From Spirodela intermedia (lineage: Eukaryota > Streptophyta > Magnoliopsida > Alismatales > Araceae): a DNA stretch of 64,000 nucleotides. Below, piece by piece: positions 1-10,900 of the stretch (its first letter is position 1; each line of letters begins with the position of its first letter). The notes below the pieces were generated by a model. The model searched no databases. It worked only from the letters and a program-made list of their open reading frames with translations, and was not told the origin of the DNA. The translations under genes were made by a program, and so were the position numbers. Where the stretch lies: positions 4,651,386 through 4,715,385 of the forward strand of contig LR746267.1 of assembly GCA_902729315.2 (NCBI GenBank). Direction: 5' to 3'.

Positions 1-921
1 GGAATAGATGAGGAGAGGCGATCCATTGAGAAAATGAATGCAGATGCAGGTTGAGGAACGGATCAGAGCAACACGGACCCAAGAACAGAGAGATATCCTC
101 ATTACTCCGACGCCGTCGAGATTGAAGGTGAAGACGGAGATATCCCTGATGGATAGTCCCCGGTCTCCCGGGGTTGCTCCCCAGTATGGTGTGCCAGTTG
201 AAGCTTTTTTCTTTAAAAAGTCCACCTGCATCGCTGCCGTTGACTTTTCTTTTACTGCGCCAATGAACCCTCTACGGTTCATTGTTGTTGCTCCCCGGAA
301 TGCAGTGCCAGATGAAGCATTTTTTTTAAAAAGTTCATCTGATCGAGGGAGGGGGAGCATCGCTGCCGCTGACTTCTCTTTTGTTGCGCCAATGAATCCT
401 CTACGGTTCATTGTTGTTGTTGCTGCCACCTCTGGTCCTGCACTCTTCGCTGCCGTTGACTCTTCGGTACAGTTCATTGGTGTTGTTGCTGCCGCCTCTG
501 GTCCTGCACACTTTCTTGGAACAATTTTATTTGTTTTTCATTTTGTTATCCGGTATCTTGATCTTGGTGTTTGGATTCGTCCATGATCTGTTGATCACTC
601 TGGGTTGCATGAAAGAAAACACGGAGTCAAATTCTGCGGCTCCAGCTGCCTTTTATTTGATCGGTGGGGGTTCAATTTCCCGCCATATTCATCAGTATCA
701 CCTTCTAGTGTTCCTGCTAAAACCAAAAAGGGGTCCCGTTTCCTCCTTTCTGTAAGGGTTGACTTTTGCACAAGATTTTCATAGAAAACTGTTCAGAGAA
801 AAGATTTTCCCGTTGACCATCGCAAACGGGGATTTCCCGTTGACTATTCAGTCAACTCCTTATGTTATCTATCTGCATAGGATTATTTCAATCAATCAAT
901 CACCTTTTGACCGACTTGCAG
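1..921 (+). other. Intron 5' of the LORELEI-like last exon, with a 120-bp tandem duplication
   Basis: No signal peptide or other coding exon is visible here, so this stretch is most likely the 3' part of the intron before the last exon, and the first exon lies left of the window. It holds two imperfect direct copies of about 120 bp (about 173-288 and 289-411), both containing a segment ending in ctctacggttcattgttgtt. Several W-box cores (TTGAC) lie at about 760-920. The splice acceptor is the AG at 920-921 after a pyrimidine-rich stretch. Confidence 0.5.
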
Positions 922-1304
922 GCTGCCCGATATCCTTCGAGTTCAAGAACTACATGATCATCACCAGCCAGTGCAAAGGGCCGCGGTACCCGCCCAAGCT
1001 CTGCTGCACCGCCTTCATGGAGTTTGCCTGCCCCTACGCCGAGCAGCTGAACGACCCTACCAACGACTGCGCCACCACCATGTTCAGCTACATAAACCTG
1101 TACGGGTCGTACCCACCGGGCCTCTTCGCCAGTGAATGCAAGGATTCCAAGCGGGGCCTCGAGTGCGTGGGTGTTCCCGCGTCAACGGATGACGTCCAGG
1201 GGAACACCTCCGCCGCCGCCGCCGCCGCCGCCGCTGCCGCCTTGGTTGTCGCCATCCCTGCGATGCTCTCCTTCTTCCTGGTGCACCTGATGATCATCTC
1301 CTGA
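922..1304 (+). CDS. LORELEI-like GPI-anchored protein (LLG/LRE), last exon, 5' partial
   Basis: This exon encodes the mature part of a LORELEI-like GPI-anchored protein, a co-receptor and chaperone for FERONIA-type receptor kinases at the plasma membrane (family knowledge). It begins in phase 1 after the acceptor at 920-921. All eight cysteines of the modified eight-cysteine LLG module are present: GCP, QCK, the CC pair, ACP, DCA and two EC. The family signatures YPPKLCC, CATTMFSYINLYG and YPPGLFA are intact. The C-terminus has a small-residue region (GNTS plus a run of nine Ala from a GCC repeat) and then a hydrophobic tail ending VHLMIIS, as expected for GPI addition. The stop is at 1302-1304. 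The signal-peptide exon is missing because it lies beyond the window edge behind an intron of at least 900 bp. LLG versus pollen LRE paralogue cannot be decided. Confidence 0.9.
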
Positions 1305-1713
1305 ACCCTCGCCACAATGGGGTTTGAATAACCTTTGTGATTGATTTATAATAGGGTGGGGTTGACCCTTCTTTGAATGTTCATCGCTTTCAGTCAGCTG
1401 AGTGCTCTAAATCCGTGTACGTCAGTCAGTCAACATGTGAGAAGCAATGCAGCAAATTATGCGCTGGAATGGCTTTATGAACTGAGTGCTATTTGTCATG
1501 ATTGGTCACAAAAATTTACTTCTGTTGTGGTCAACCACAATTTTTTTTGATGATTCTTCGTTGCAAGATGAATTTAAAAAAAAGAAAAAAAAGAAAAATA
1601 CATCCGAGGTGGGTTCTCCGGCAGAATCTAGGGAAACACAATATATACATACATGCCCACCGGGAAGTATTTCCATGAGAAATCTTCAGGTTTGCCCTTT
1701 TTTCGGTGAAAGC
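1305..1713. other. Convergent intergenic region (3' UTRs)
   Basis: This 409-bp stretch separates the stop of the LORELEI-like gene from the proposed stop of the minus-strand gene at 1714. It is A+T-rich with an A-rich tract at 1576-1600. I see no further gene; both 3' UTRs must lie here. Confidence 0.5.
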
Positions 1714-2939
1714 CTAGCGCAGATGCTTTGCTGAGGCTATTCTTCTGGGTGCTGCTGCCACAGTAGCCCTTTTCGCTCCATGGGTCTTCCCCTGTGCGAG
1801 AAGTCAACCCTCTTGATTAACAGGAAGGAAGAACTACCCAAAGACCCCACAAAATTAATAGATGGAGACGTTATGCGGAGAAGATTCTGAGATACCCAGA
1901 GTATCTCGGAAGTCAACTCCCCAGATCATGTTCTTCAGGAAGATTCAAATAGTGTCGTTTATCAGTGATTACCGAGATCATCATTCTCATGGGATTGATT
2001 TGTGGAAGATGAAGAAACTAATTTATTTCTTTTTTGTTGTCTTGTGCTAAAGAAAAGTACTAAAATTGGCAAAAACAAAAGTATCGGTTGGGTACAGTTA
2101 TTATTTTTCTTTTTCGTTTTTTCAAATAAAATTTGTGTAAAGCTAAAGAATAGAAGGACCAAACCTTCACATTGGTAACTCCATTTCTACCAGGCTTTTC
2201 TTCTCTGCAGCTGTTTGAGCTCTTCAGAGTCTGGATTGTTCCCCTGTCAGCATTCTTCTCACAACTCGAAACAACCCTCCTCACAGGGCCAACCACATTC
2301 AGTAGACTCAGAGGCTTTCTGAGCCTATCTGGATGCAAAGCCTGCTAAAAATGGAAAATTAGCGAATAAAAGAGTTTAATTGTATCAATGTTCATAACAC
2401 TCGCCTTTAAATTCTGTTCTTGGCAAGTATTTCTACTGCACTTATCATCTCCACATCGATCAGAAACTGAATTCAAATTCCTGCCAACAAATCTGCTCTT
2501 ATCTATTCCATTCCTGGTAATCTTCTCTTGCTTCGTGCTCACTCGGCATTCATGGCTCGCAGAAGAAACCACACTGGTTCTGCTTGCAGACTGACGCTTC
2601 CCCTTTGCTTCCACTCCCAGCAATACCCTGGCAACGCGACATGCAGCAACACTAAGCCTCGTAGTGGACGACAAAGTTGAGCTCGTCGATGGGATACTAA
2701 TTCTGGGTTTGGGATTGGAGCTGGGATCTCTGCTGATCGTTTCCCCCGCCGCAGCTGCTGGTGGGCTTCTCTTCAGACACGACCCCCCTTTGACATTCAC
2801 AGATTTGCTTCTTGATTTCGTCAGAGGTGTACTGCTTGCAATCGTGCTCCCTGATTTGCCAGCTAAGTTCCTATGAACAGGGAAATATAGTGATCCAGAT
2901 GAAGATAGAACAAGAGATATATGTTCCACTGATGCATAC

Positions 2940-2979
<40 letters not shown>

Positions 2980-2981
2980 AT

Positions 2982-3023
<42 letters not shown>

Positions 3024-3248
3024 CCTAATGGGATAGTGTTCAGAAGATGAAATATGGAGCTTTCCGCCTGACCACTTCTTGGCACTGTAATGTTTTCCCC
3101 TTGACCGCGACACCGAATCAGGGAGGCTGGGAGAGCGGCACAGAATCTCCTGTTTGTCTGGTTTTTCGTGGGTGGTGCAACGAGGGGTAGAAGACCTCAG
3201 GCGACGAGTCGACAGCTGATGAACCCTGGGAGAAATGGAAGAGGTCAT
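1714..3248 (-). CDS. Unrecognised basic, Ser-rich protein (316 aa model)
   Basis: I do not recognise this family. Model: complement(join(1714..1791,2165..2341,2399..2870,3025..3248)). The phases close exactly (951 bp, 316 aa). Exon 1 starts at the ATG at 3248 (MTSSISPRVHQ) and ends at a good AG|GTAATC donor. The first intron carries a compound TA/TG/GA microsatellite. Exon 2 begins GAACTTAGC after an ATAG acceptor and encodes a Ser/Lys/Arg-rich, probably disordered stretch (RSKSVNVKGG, IPSTSSTLSSTTRLS). The last exon encodes a basic tail ending RRIASAKHLR. No membrane segment or catalytic motif is visible. Composition suggests a nuclear or cytoskeletal protein, but that is only inference. The weakest join is the 57-nt intron at 2342-2398. 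An upstream untranslated exon is possible because CTGTAAG and CTCCCAG splice-like sites flank 3250-3310. Confidence 0.5.
2936..3020. repeat. Compound (TA)n(TG)n(GA)n microsatellite
   Basis: Uninterrupted TA, then TG, then GA dinucleotide runs fill the intron directly next to the exon 1 donor (3021-3024 on the minus strand) of the unrecognised gene. Confidence 0.95.
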
Positions 3249-4010
3249 CAACGCGTGGACATGGGGTGAAGCTCGGATGAGGATGAGCGGCAGGGAGCTT
3301 ACAGGTGAGTGGTATGAAACCAAGCATCGTCACTGCAGTTTCAGAAGAAGAAGAAGAAGGAAGAGGATGAAAGTAGGGTTGTGCTCAATGGCCATGGATC
3401 AAGAAACACAGCGAAACTGGTAATATACCAAGAAACGGATCCCCTCTTGAAGAACTCACCTGTGTTCTTCGTTCACGCGCTGCCCCTCTACCTTCAGGTC
3501 CACCCACATTGGCGCTTCGATTTCTTCCTGAAGAAACAGGACGGAAACGGAGATGAAAGGAATCGGAAAGAGGAGCAGAGAAGGACGAAATCCTCGATCA
3601 GAGACAGGCGGAGGACGAATTCCACGGAGTCGCGATGCATTCACGCACCAGGAACGCCCAGTGGTCGGTGCCCTCCGCCGCGATCCTGCGTCCACGCGCC
3701 GCCGCATCGGGATCTCTCCTCCTCGTCTTCGACGCAGCCATCCGCCTCTCTCTCTCTCTCTCTTCGACGCAAGCACTTCCGCCCTTGCGATGGCGGGTTT
3801 CTAACCGTTGCCATTTGAAAAGAGGATCTAGTGGGCCCCACCGGCGGATGTGCCACGTGTACAGAGAAGGTTGGGACTCGTGCGTCGAACTGTGGTCCAC
3901 AGTCCTCGTCTCCCGTGGACCACTAGGCCCAATTAGAGGGACCATCTCTCTCCCTCTAATCCTTTCCCTGTTGCTGAATACGAGCAGAATTTAGCGAGAA
4001 AAAGAAGAGG

Positions 4011-4047
<37 letters not shown>

Positions 4048-4221
4048 AAGCATTTGGGCACCCACAGGAGGAACTTCTCTAGGACTGCATGAAGCTTCGT
4101 ACACACTAGTATCAAGGAGAGATTACAGGCGGTGAGCTGTGAACCGCAGAGACAGAGAGAGAGAGAAAGAGAATGGGTTGGGTGGGGATTGACCTGATAA
4201 TACATGATGGTGGCGAGAAAG
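3249..4221. other. Intergenic: leader of the 1714-3248 gene and 3' UTR of the hnRNP U-like gene
   Basis: There are no convincing exons. GC-rich sequence with short CT runs lies at 3450-3780, and a GA tract at about 4010-4042. Open frames here are short and lack family resemblance. The left part is the presumed promoter and leader of the minus-strand unknown gene, and the right part is the 3' UTR of the hnRNP U-like gene. Confidence 0.5.
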
Positions 4222-6795
4222 TCAACGGTTCCAAGGTCCCGGGGAAGGGTATCCGCCGCCACGCCACCCTTCAGGCGGCGGGAAGCTCCGCCCTGGTGGA
4301 GGAGGCCCTGCAACAGGAGCCACACCTGCACCCACCAACACCATCCATCCATTAGAAGACCATAGCAGCTTTCTCTCTCCCTCTTTCTCTCTCTAACAGG
4401 TGACGGACCGTATGCTGCTGGCAGAAGACCTCCTCGCCGGAAGAAGAGGGGATCTCCGGCCAACGGTGGCGTCCGGAGATTTCCAAGCTCTCCCCCCGCC
4501 GACCTCCCCATGGAATAATAATAGCTCGGCCTCCCACCAGCCGGAGCTCCGCCGGGAAACGGAGGACCAGGAGCGGGTGCTCCCCAGTGACTGTAAGCTC
4601 CGCCTCCGCCGACGCCGCCGCCGGCGTAGACAAGATCAGGGCTCTTCCACTGGAAAAAACCAAAAGGCTCATTCGTCATCAGAGATGCAGAAAACGGAGC
4701 CAGGAGCAATCTCGCCGACCTGAATGGAAGCTTGCGGATGATAACTCGGATGTCCCCCAGAAGCTGCAGAAGAACCTGGAGCGGCGGCGGCGGCGGCTCG
4801 AACAAGTGGGAAGCTGCTTCTCTCACTAGGATTTGCAGCTGACCTCACGGTGCGTTTCATCTCCTCCAGGACCCTCTCTGCTTCTCTTCGATCGAGCTCC
4901 GGAAACATGACCTGGCAAGAGAGAGAAAGAGAGAAAGAAAGAGAGAGAGAGAGAGAGAGTAGGATCGTAAGCTGCCATCGCCATCCCCGAAGCGAGTTCA
5001 GAGACGTCCTCGATGAAAAACCTGGTCAAAGGGCTCGTCGGCATGAGGCGTGTCCCTCCTGACCGGCAAGACGAAGTTTGCTGCGAGAGGAATCGATGCA
5101 GTGGAGATCAGAAACAGCAACCCAAGTAAAAAGATCTATCGCTCTCGATCAAGTTGACGCTTTGGATTGATGGGAGCTTCACACCGATCATTTCGTTCAC
5201 CGCCTCCGCAGGAACCTCCTTCCCCATCTCCCTGACCCGTTTCTCCGATCTCCATCTGAGCTCGTCCATGGCCGGGAAGACGACCACTGCGATCTGGGCG
5301 GGCACGATGGCAGGAGAATCCAAGTGGGTACTGGTGATCGCTGACCGAAAGACATTCGTTTGCGGGGAAGAGGAGGATGCAATCGTTCACCTTGCGGAAG
5401 TCAACGAAGGGGCGGAGCTTCCGCTTGCGGGCGCTCCTGTAGACGTTGGTCTGGTCGATGATGTAGTTCCTGGGGGTCCTGGCGGCCCTGGCCAGTAAGG
5501 TGTTGAAGATCCCCGTCGCCATCTCCATCAGCCGCTCGAAGCGCTCGCCGTAGTTCTTCTTCCTCAGCAGCCCCGGCACCTGCGCAGAGAGTGTGATCAG
5601 AGGGAGGAGCGAAGAACGGGCTTAAAAAATGGAGTGGAGGGGGGGGGGGGACCTTCATCTGGTCCAGAGCGAGGTTGGTGCCGAGGAGGAGGTATCTCTT
5701 CTCGGGATGATCCTCCGCCCACTTCTCCGCCCAGGTGGTCTTCCCGGCGGCGGGGAGGCCCACCATCATCACCACCTCGCAGTTCCCGGCGGGGAGGAAG
5801 GAAGGCCCAGCGATGGCGTTGCCGTCTTCCACGGCGGAGCTCCAGGGCTTGAACCCTTCTTCGAGAACCAGGCCGTCTTCTACGGAGAACTGCATATCCA
5901 CTGCAACATTCTTCAGGAGGACATGGGGAAAAAGACCAGAACCCCGAAGCTCGCCGGCGTCGAATCTCCAAGCAGTGCCCAGCCACCGCCCGTTCAGCGA
6001 GAACCCGACGGCAGCGGAAGAGGAGCTCTCGAGGTCGACGGCGCAGACCACGGTGTCGCCGGCGCCGAACTTCTCCCCGTAGTCTGAGAATCTCCCGGCG
6101 GTGGAGAACTTCCCGGTGCCGCCGAATCCGCCGCCGCCCACGGTCTCCCCCAAGCTTCCGACGGGGTCGTCCCGCCGGGAGACGCCGATGCGGCAGAGAT
6201 GCCGCTGGTCCGCCGGAGTGTCATCCATCTGGACCTCCTGGTCGGAGAGGATCCGGCACCCGAAGCAGTACTTCCCAGCGGTGATCCCGATGGCGGCGCG
6301 GGCGCCGGACCAACAGTAGGCGAACCCATCCTCGTGCAGGGCATGGCCTCGGAGGCCATCACCGTCGACGGTAAAATCTGTCACAGGAGACAAGGAAGAC
6401 GATGGTCATGAAGATTCTCTCGGTAGCTGGCTTCTTCTTCCCCGCAGCGATGCTGGATGAACAGGGGCTTGTCTGTGCTTCCATCGGATGCCCTCGAATT
6501 GAACACAGTTTTCATCATCGTCGTCATCATCTTCAGAGACCCGAATCGCCATCCACCAAAATCTGTACAGTTCTCGAGGGCACAACGAAGATCATTTCTG
6601 GCCCGGATTTCCTCGGTCACTCGTCACTCCGAGAGCTTCCCAAGGCGCATGGGATATTCATATCTCACGCTGAGAATTTCCAGGCGACGAGTCTCCCTAC
6701 TTTCTCGGGAATCATCCGGTGAAAGAGGAAACTCGGAGCAGGAATTCAGCAAAACCCTTCTAGTGCTCGCGATCGGAGTTCCGGTAGGGAAGAAC

Positions 6796-6840
<45 letters not shown>

Positions 6841-7004
6841 CGGGCGGGGAGCATACCGAGATCACAGTCGGCGGGGTTGAGCACGACGCCGCGGCGGCCA
6901 CCGGCGAAATCCGGCGGCTGGAGCGACCTCATCTTCTTCGCCTCGGGCTCCCCCTCTGCTTCTCCGGGCGGCGAGCGGCGCTGTCTCGCCGCCGCTGTCG
7001 CCAT
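4222..7004 (-). CDS. Heterogeneous nuclear ribonucleoprotein U-like protein (SPRY + P-loop kinase-like)
   Basis: This is a predicted nuclear RNA-binding protein of the hnRNP U / hnRNPUL1 type. Model: complement(join(4222..4325,4409..4649,4720..4911,5022..5080,5185..5293,5391..5579,5653..6377,6857..7004)), 1767 bp, 588 aa, all phases closing. The SPRY domain covers about residues 50-215 (GFAYCWSGARA, DDPVGSLGET, FSDYGEKFG). It is followed by an ATP-binding P-loop domain with GLPAAGKTTW at about 256-265 and IIDQTNVYRSARKRKLRPF further on. The C-terminus is Gly/Pro-rich and ends GGGYPSPGPWNR. The start is the ATG at 7004. For the last intron I chose the weak donor TACG|GTCCGT because it restores the family-like YGV...PPPP reading; the better-looking GTTAGA donor 10 bp downstream would shift frame. 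Introns 1 and 5 hold long GA tracts. Confidence 0.92.
6791..6840. repeat. GA microsatellite in hnRNP U-like intron 1
   Basis: Nearly pure GA repeat lies about 15 bp downstream of the exon 1 donor, in sense orientation CT for the minus-strand gene. A similar tract sits in intron 5 at about 4918-4958. Confidence 0.9.
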
Positions 7005-7920
7005 AGATACGGAACTACAAGAAGAGGACCAGCACACAGGCGGCGCTTCTGCTGTCACTGCCGCCGCCGCCGCTGGTCGTCGCTCCCTAGAACGACGACT
7101 AGGGAGATCCCAAGCGGCTCCTCTGGAGATTTCGAAACCCCCCCTCGCCCGGCCCACCGCCTTATGATTGAGATTTATTATTAAATAAATATATAAAAAA
7201 GGAATTTCATCCTCCTTTCACCTGCCCAGAAAAGTACTTAAATCGCACAAAAAATCTCATTTTTTCGCACTAATTATGGGGAATATTCAGAAAATTGTGC
7301 CCTTCTCCGATCTAAATAATTTCATCCAACAAGAACCAAACCATCATTAGTAAAAAAAAGGAAGATGATAAATTTCCGGCGCATGTGGAACTTCTAAGAA
7401 CCAGAACCCATAATTAATAAAATTATTTTTGTTATAAAGTTTTTCTGGGTCTGAGCAATTTGCCCGAATAAATAAATTTATCAGATCAAAATCAGAACTT
7501 TGGGGCCAAAAACGAAGCCCGTCTGCAGGATTCGGCTGCATTTCAGCTGGTCCGACCATGAGACTTTCTCTCTCCACCTTGATGAGACATCATTAAATAT
7601 AAATATAAATCTGTAAATATTCATGTGATCACATGAGTACACAGGATGAAACATCCTAAAGAACAGAATGACGGGCAATCTGCATCCAAAAAAAAAAAAG
7701 GGTTGACCAATTGGGGGTTGAGGTAACATCCTAAAGAACAGAATACCGGGCAATCTGCACCAAAAAAAAAAAAAAAGGTTGACCAATTGGGGATTGAGGA
7801 AACATCCTAAAGAACAGAATGCCGGGCAATCTGCATCAGAAAAAAAAAAAAAAGAGGGTTGACCAATTGGGGGGTGGCGGGGGTTGAGGAAGGTACAGTA
7901 CAGCGTCTTCATCTTTCGTT
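7005..7920. other. Intergenic: hnRNP U-like promoter and TCAB1 3' UTR, with a tandem repeat
   Basis: The A+T-rich part at 7160-7480 has no gene. A three-copy tandem repeat occupies about 7650-7890 (listed separately). The right edge must contain the 3' UTR of the minus-strand TCAB1 gene, whose stop is at 7921-7923. The left edge is the promoter and leader of the hnRNP U-like gene. Confidence 0.6.
7650..7890. repeat. Three tandem copies of a ~76-bp unit
   Basis: Units start at about 7650, 7725 and 7800. Each reads aacatcctaaagaacagaat, then a CGGGCAATCTGCA core, an A-run of 11-15, and ggttgaccaattgggg. The copies differ by only a few substitutions and by A-run length, so the expansion looks recent. 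It lies just past the TCAB1 stop codon, probably within its 3' UTR or terminator region. Confidence 0.9.
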
Positions 7921-10900
7921 TCATGTGAGAGACTCCTCGCTGTTGAGGCCAGCAGGACCGGAGAACTCCCAAATGGATGCGCAGTTTTCATCACCTGCAT
8001 CATGAAAGGAACCAGAAACCAGAGACCAGAGACTGTTCATGGCCCAGATATTTACGGAAGCAATTCTTCCTTCATAAATGCTTCGCAGAAACTTTACAAC
8101 AAAAAAAAACCAGAGATTTGCTCCTCCTGCCCCCAGGAGCAGCAGACCCATCTCTGTCTCACACCGAAGCATTGAGACCCAACCCAAGAGCCGTTGCTAG
8201 ATCAGTGGAAAAGAAAAATGGTTCAATATTTTCAATCAGAAGGGTGATTCTAAGCAATATCGTCTGCGTTGCTACTACCTTTCAACTCGAGAATTTCCTC
8301 GGAGCACTCTGGGGAGCTGAATCTTCGGTGCCCTGATGAGGAAGCCGCCAGGGGAAGGGACGGATGGAAAGAGAAGCCATTGACAGTGTCTGGAAGGAAG
8401 AGACTCATCAAGAACAGCATGGAATATGATTTGAAGGGGACGGAGAGTTGAAGCAACTTACCACGGGCAGCTTGAAAGCCTGACAACCATTGACCCGTTT
8501 GAAGGTCGTAGATGTGAACCAAACCGTCCTATTGGCATAATGAAGGGCACCGTGCTCAAGACATGGCATCAAATAATGCAAGAGAAAGGAAATCCGGTGA
8601 AAGAAAGAAAGAAAGAAAGAAAAAAAAGAGCCTCTAACCTGGCCGCCTGTACCAAGGTGTCTGCCGCAAGGTTCTATGTCGAAAGATATTCGCTGATTTG
8701 TTGATTCAGCTGATCTATACAACCTGAGTGCAGGGTTGGGTCCAACCAGAAAAAAAAATTAGGCGATGCACACAAGTTCGAGGGAAATTCAAGTAAGTTG
8801 GCTTATGAAACAGTGATGCATTGGTTAGTCAATAAGAATAGGAGAAAGATATGGAACGAGGAGGTGGTCTCAGATGGGGAAGAAAAGATGGGAGAATTAT
8901 ATGGGAACAGACTTGAAAGGACTTTCATTGGGTGTAGGGTAAAACTCAACAACTAATGAGCACATCTTTTTTCAAATAAATCGTGCCATTAAATGCTTGT
9001 ACACTGAATGTATACAAGAATAAGTGTCATTCCACAATCCACTTGGCAAATAAATTCATTAACTTTACTCCAGGTTTATGCTCAAGCGTTTATCGCAATA
9101 CCCCAATACATGCTGTAGATTTGACATTTAATCTTACAACTTGGGAAATGGACAAGGAATGCTCCTGGTTTCTTTGATTGATTTCAGAATGACAAGTAGG
9201 AAGCTTTCTCCAGTGAAATACATCCAGCTGATGTTGATCCTACCTTTTTCTCATGATGCTGGAAAAATTTTCATTCAATTTTTTCCATTTCAAGCGTTTC
9301 ATCCAACATGCCACGCCATATGAGAACTTAATTGGGTAAAGTGACAAAACTTGCATGAATCGATCAAATATTCAAGATAGAAGATGAAAACGATCAATAA
9401 GAATATTAGATAAGAAAAATAGCGTAATTGGGAGAGTAAAACCTGATGTAACTCACTTATACACAACACCAGCAGTATTTCGAATATCCCAGCATAAAAT
9501 ATAAGGATCCTACATGAAATATAACGTTCTTAGAATAGGTATTTGATGAAAATGTGCAAACATGAAAGGGCTACCATGGTAATAATTGAAATGACCGTGC
9601 ATCCTGGGAGTTTTTCAGAAAATCAAAATCATTTCTTAGGAAACAAAGGAATCAAATAAAAGAACAGCGGTTTGATAGAATTCATGTCGGTGTAGATGAA
9701 AACGCTAGACCATAAAATAGTAGTAACAAGCCCGTTGATTTCATAAAACTAGTTTAGTTGCTCTGGAAGTCCCCTTTAGTTTATGATTTCTTTATTCTGT
9801 CTATTTTTTCAAACGGTGTGCCTGAAGAAAACAGTATTCATTGAAAGAGAACTCTCATTGGATCAGCAAGGCCCCTCACTTTTTATGCTCCGACTCACAA
9901 TATCTGATCAGATTCAGCGATGCAGTTTCTAAGTAGCATGAGTTGATGTTCAAAGCATACTTTGTTGTACACCCTGATTTTCTACAAATTCGAATGTACA
10001 TACTGTGTTAGAAACACAATACCCCTTAACAAAATTTAAACAAAATTCAGGCCGTATTGGTCAATCTGAACCCGATCCAACTCAGGCTGCCCCCAGTCCA
10101 TTAGGGGATCATATCCAATTGGGGGTTCACACTCTCAATTCCGGTTTATCTTCCCCACTTCCATGTTTTTCTTCACATTGTTCTCATTTATTTATTTTTG
10201 CATCAACGATTACCTCCTGTTACCATTTACTTTTTGCTGTTTCTAATCCTCTCCTCTTTCCATCTCTGCCCTTTTTTCCCTCTACTAAAAATGCCACTCA
10301 CCCTTTCTACTTAGATTCACTGCAATTACCTCCTCTCCTACTATGCTCTTTTGTTCTTTCCGTATTTCACAACACCAAGAGGGCATCTTTCACTTGCGGC
10401 TAAAGATTGGGTTTCAGGGCTTCCAACTCGGTCAGGGGTCGGGTAAGCCAACTCATTTGATTTGGGGGAAAAAAAAAATGTTAAGAAGGACCTGTTTACC
10501 ATTCTGAAGGGTGCAATATGAGCAAAAAATGGACCATACAAATGGGACAACTAACATATATTCACATAATTAATAAAAAATCATATTTAGACGATGCTAT
10601 AATAAAATAACAAGGCACAATTTATGCCTTGTAAAACCAATGTTCTTTAGTTTTTGCCCTGGATCACATATCATGTCAAAGTCAAACACGAAATGCAAAA
10701 TCTCCTTCTGTGAAGCGAGGAGATGATATGAAAACAACCAGCTTTCACCTCTCACTTCCTTTCAGAGGTTTCTGTTCCATCTCATTTGAAAGATCAAGAT
10801 GAGTGTTCAATCTTTCATTTACCTTTCGGCCACCAGTGTATAAATAATTCCCGTCTTTGGAGAACAGAACCTGCAATTAAATTAAATTGATCAAACAAAT

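Noticed and set aside
38-586. 182-codon frame at the left end with repeated MNPLRFIVV-like peptides
   Set aside because: It reads through a tandem DNA duplication. It has no signal peptide and cannot be the missing first exon of the LORELEI-like gene.
3933-4826. 297-codon minus-strand frame
   Set aside because: It merges exon 7 of the hnRNP U-like gene with two introns and a GA tract; only 4409-4649 of it is exon.
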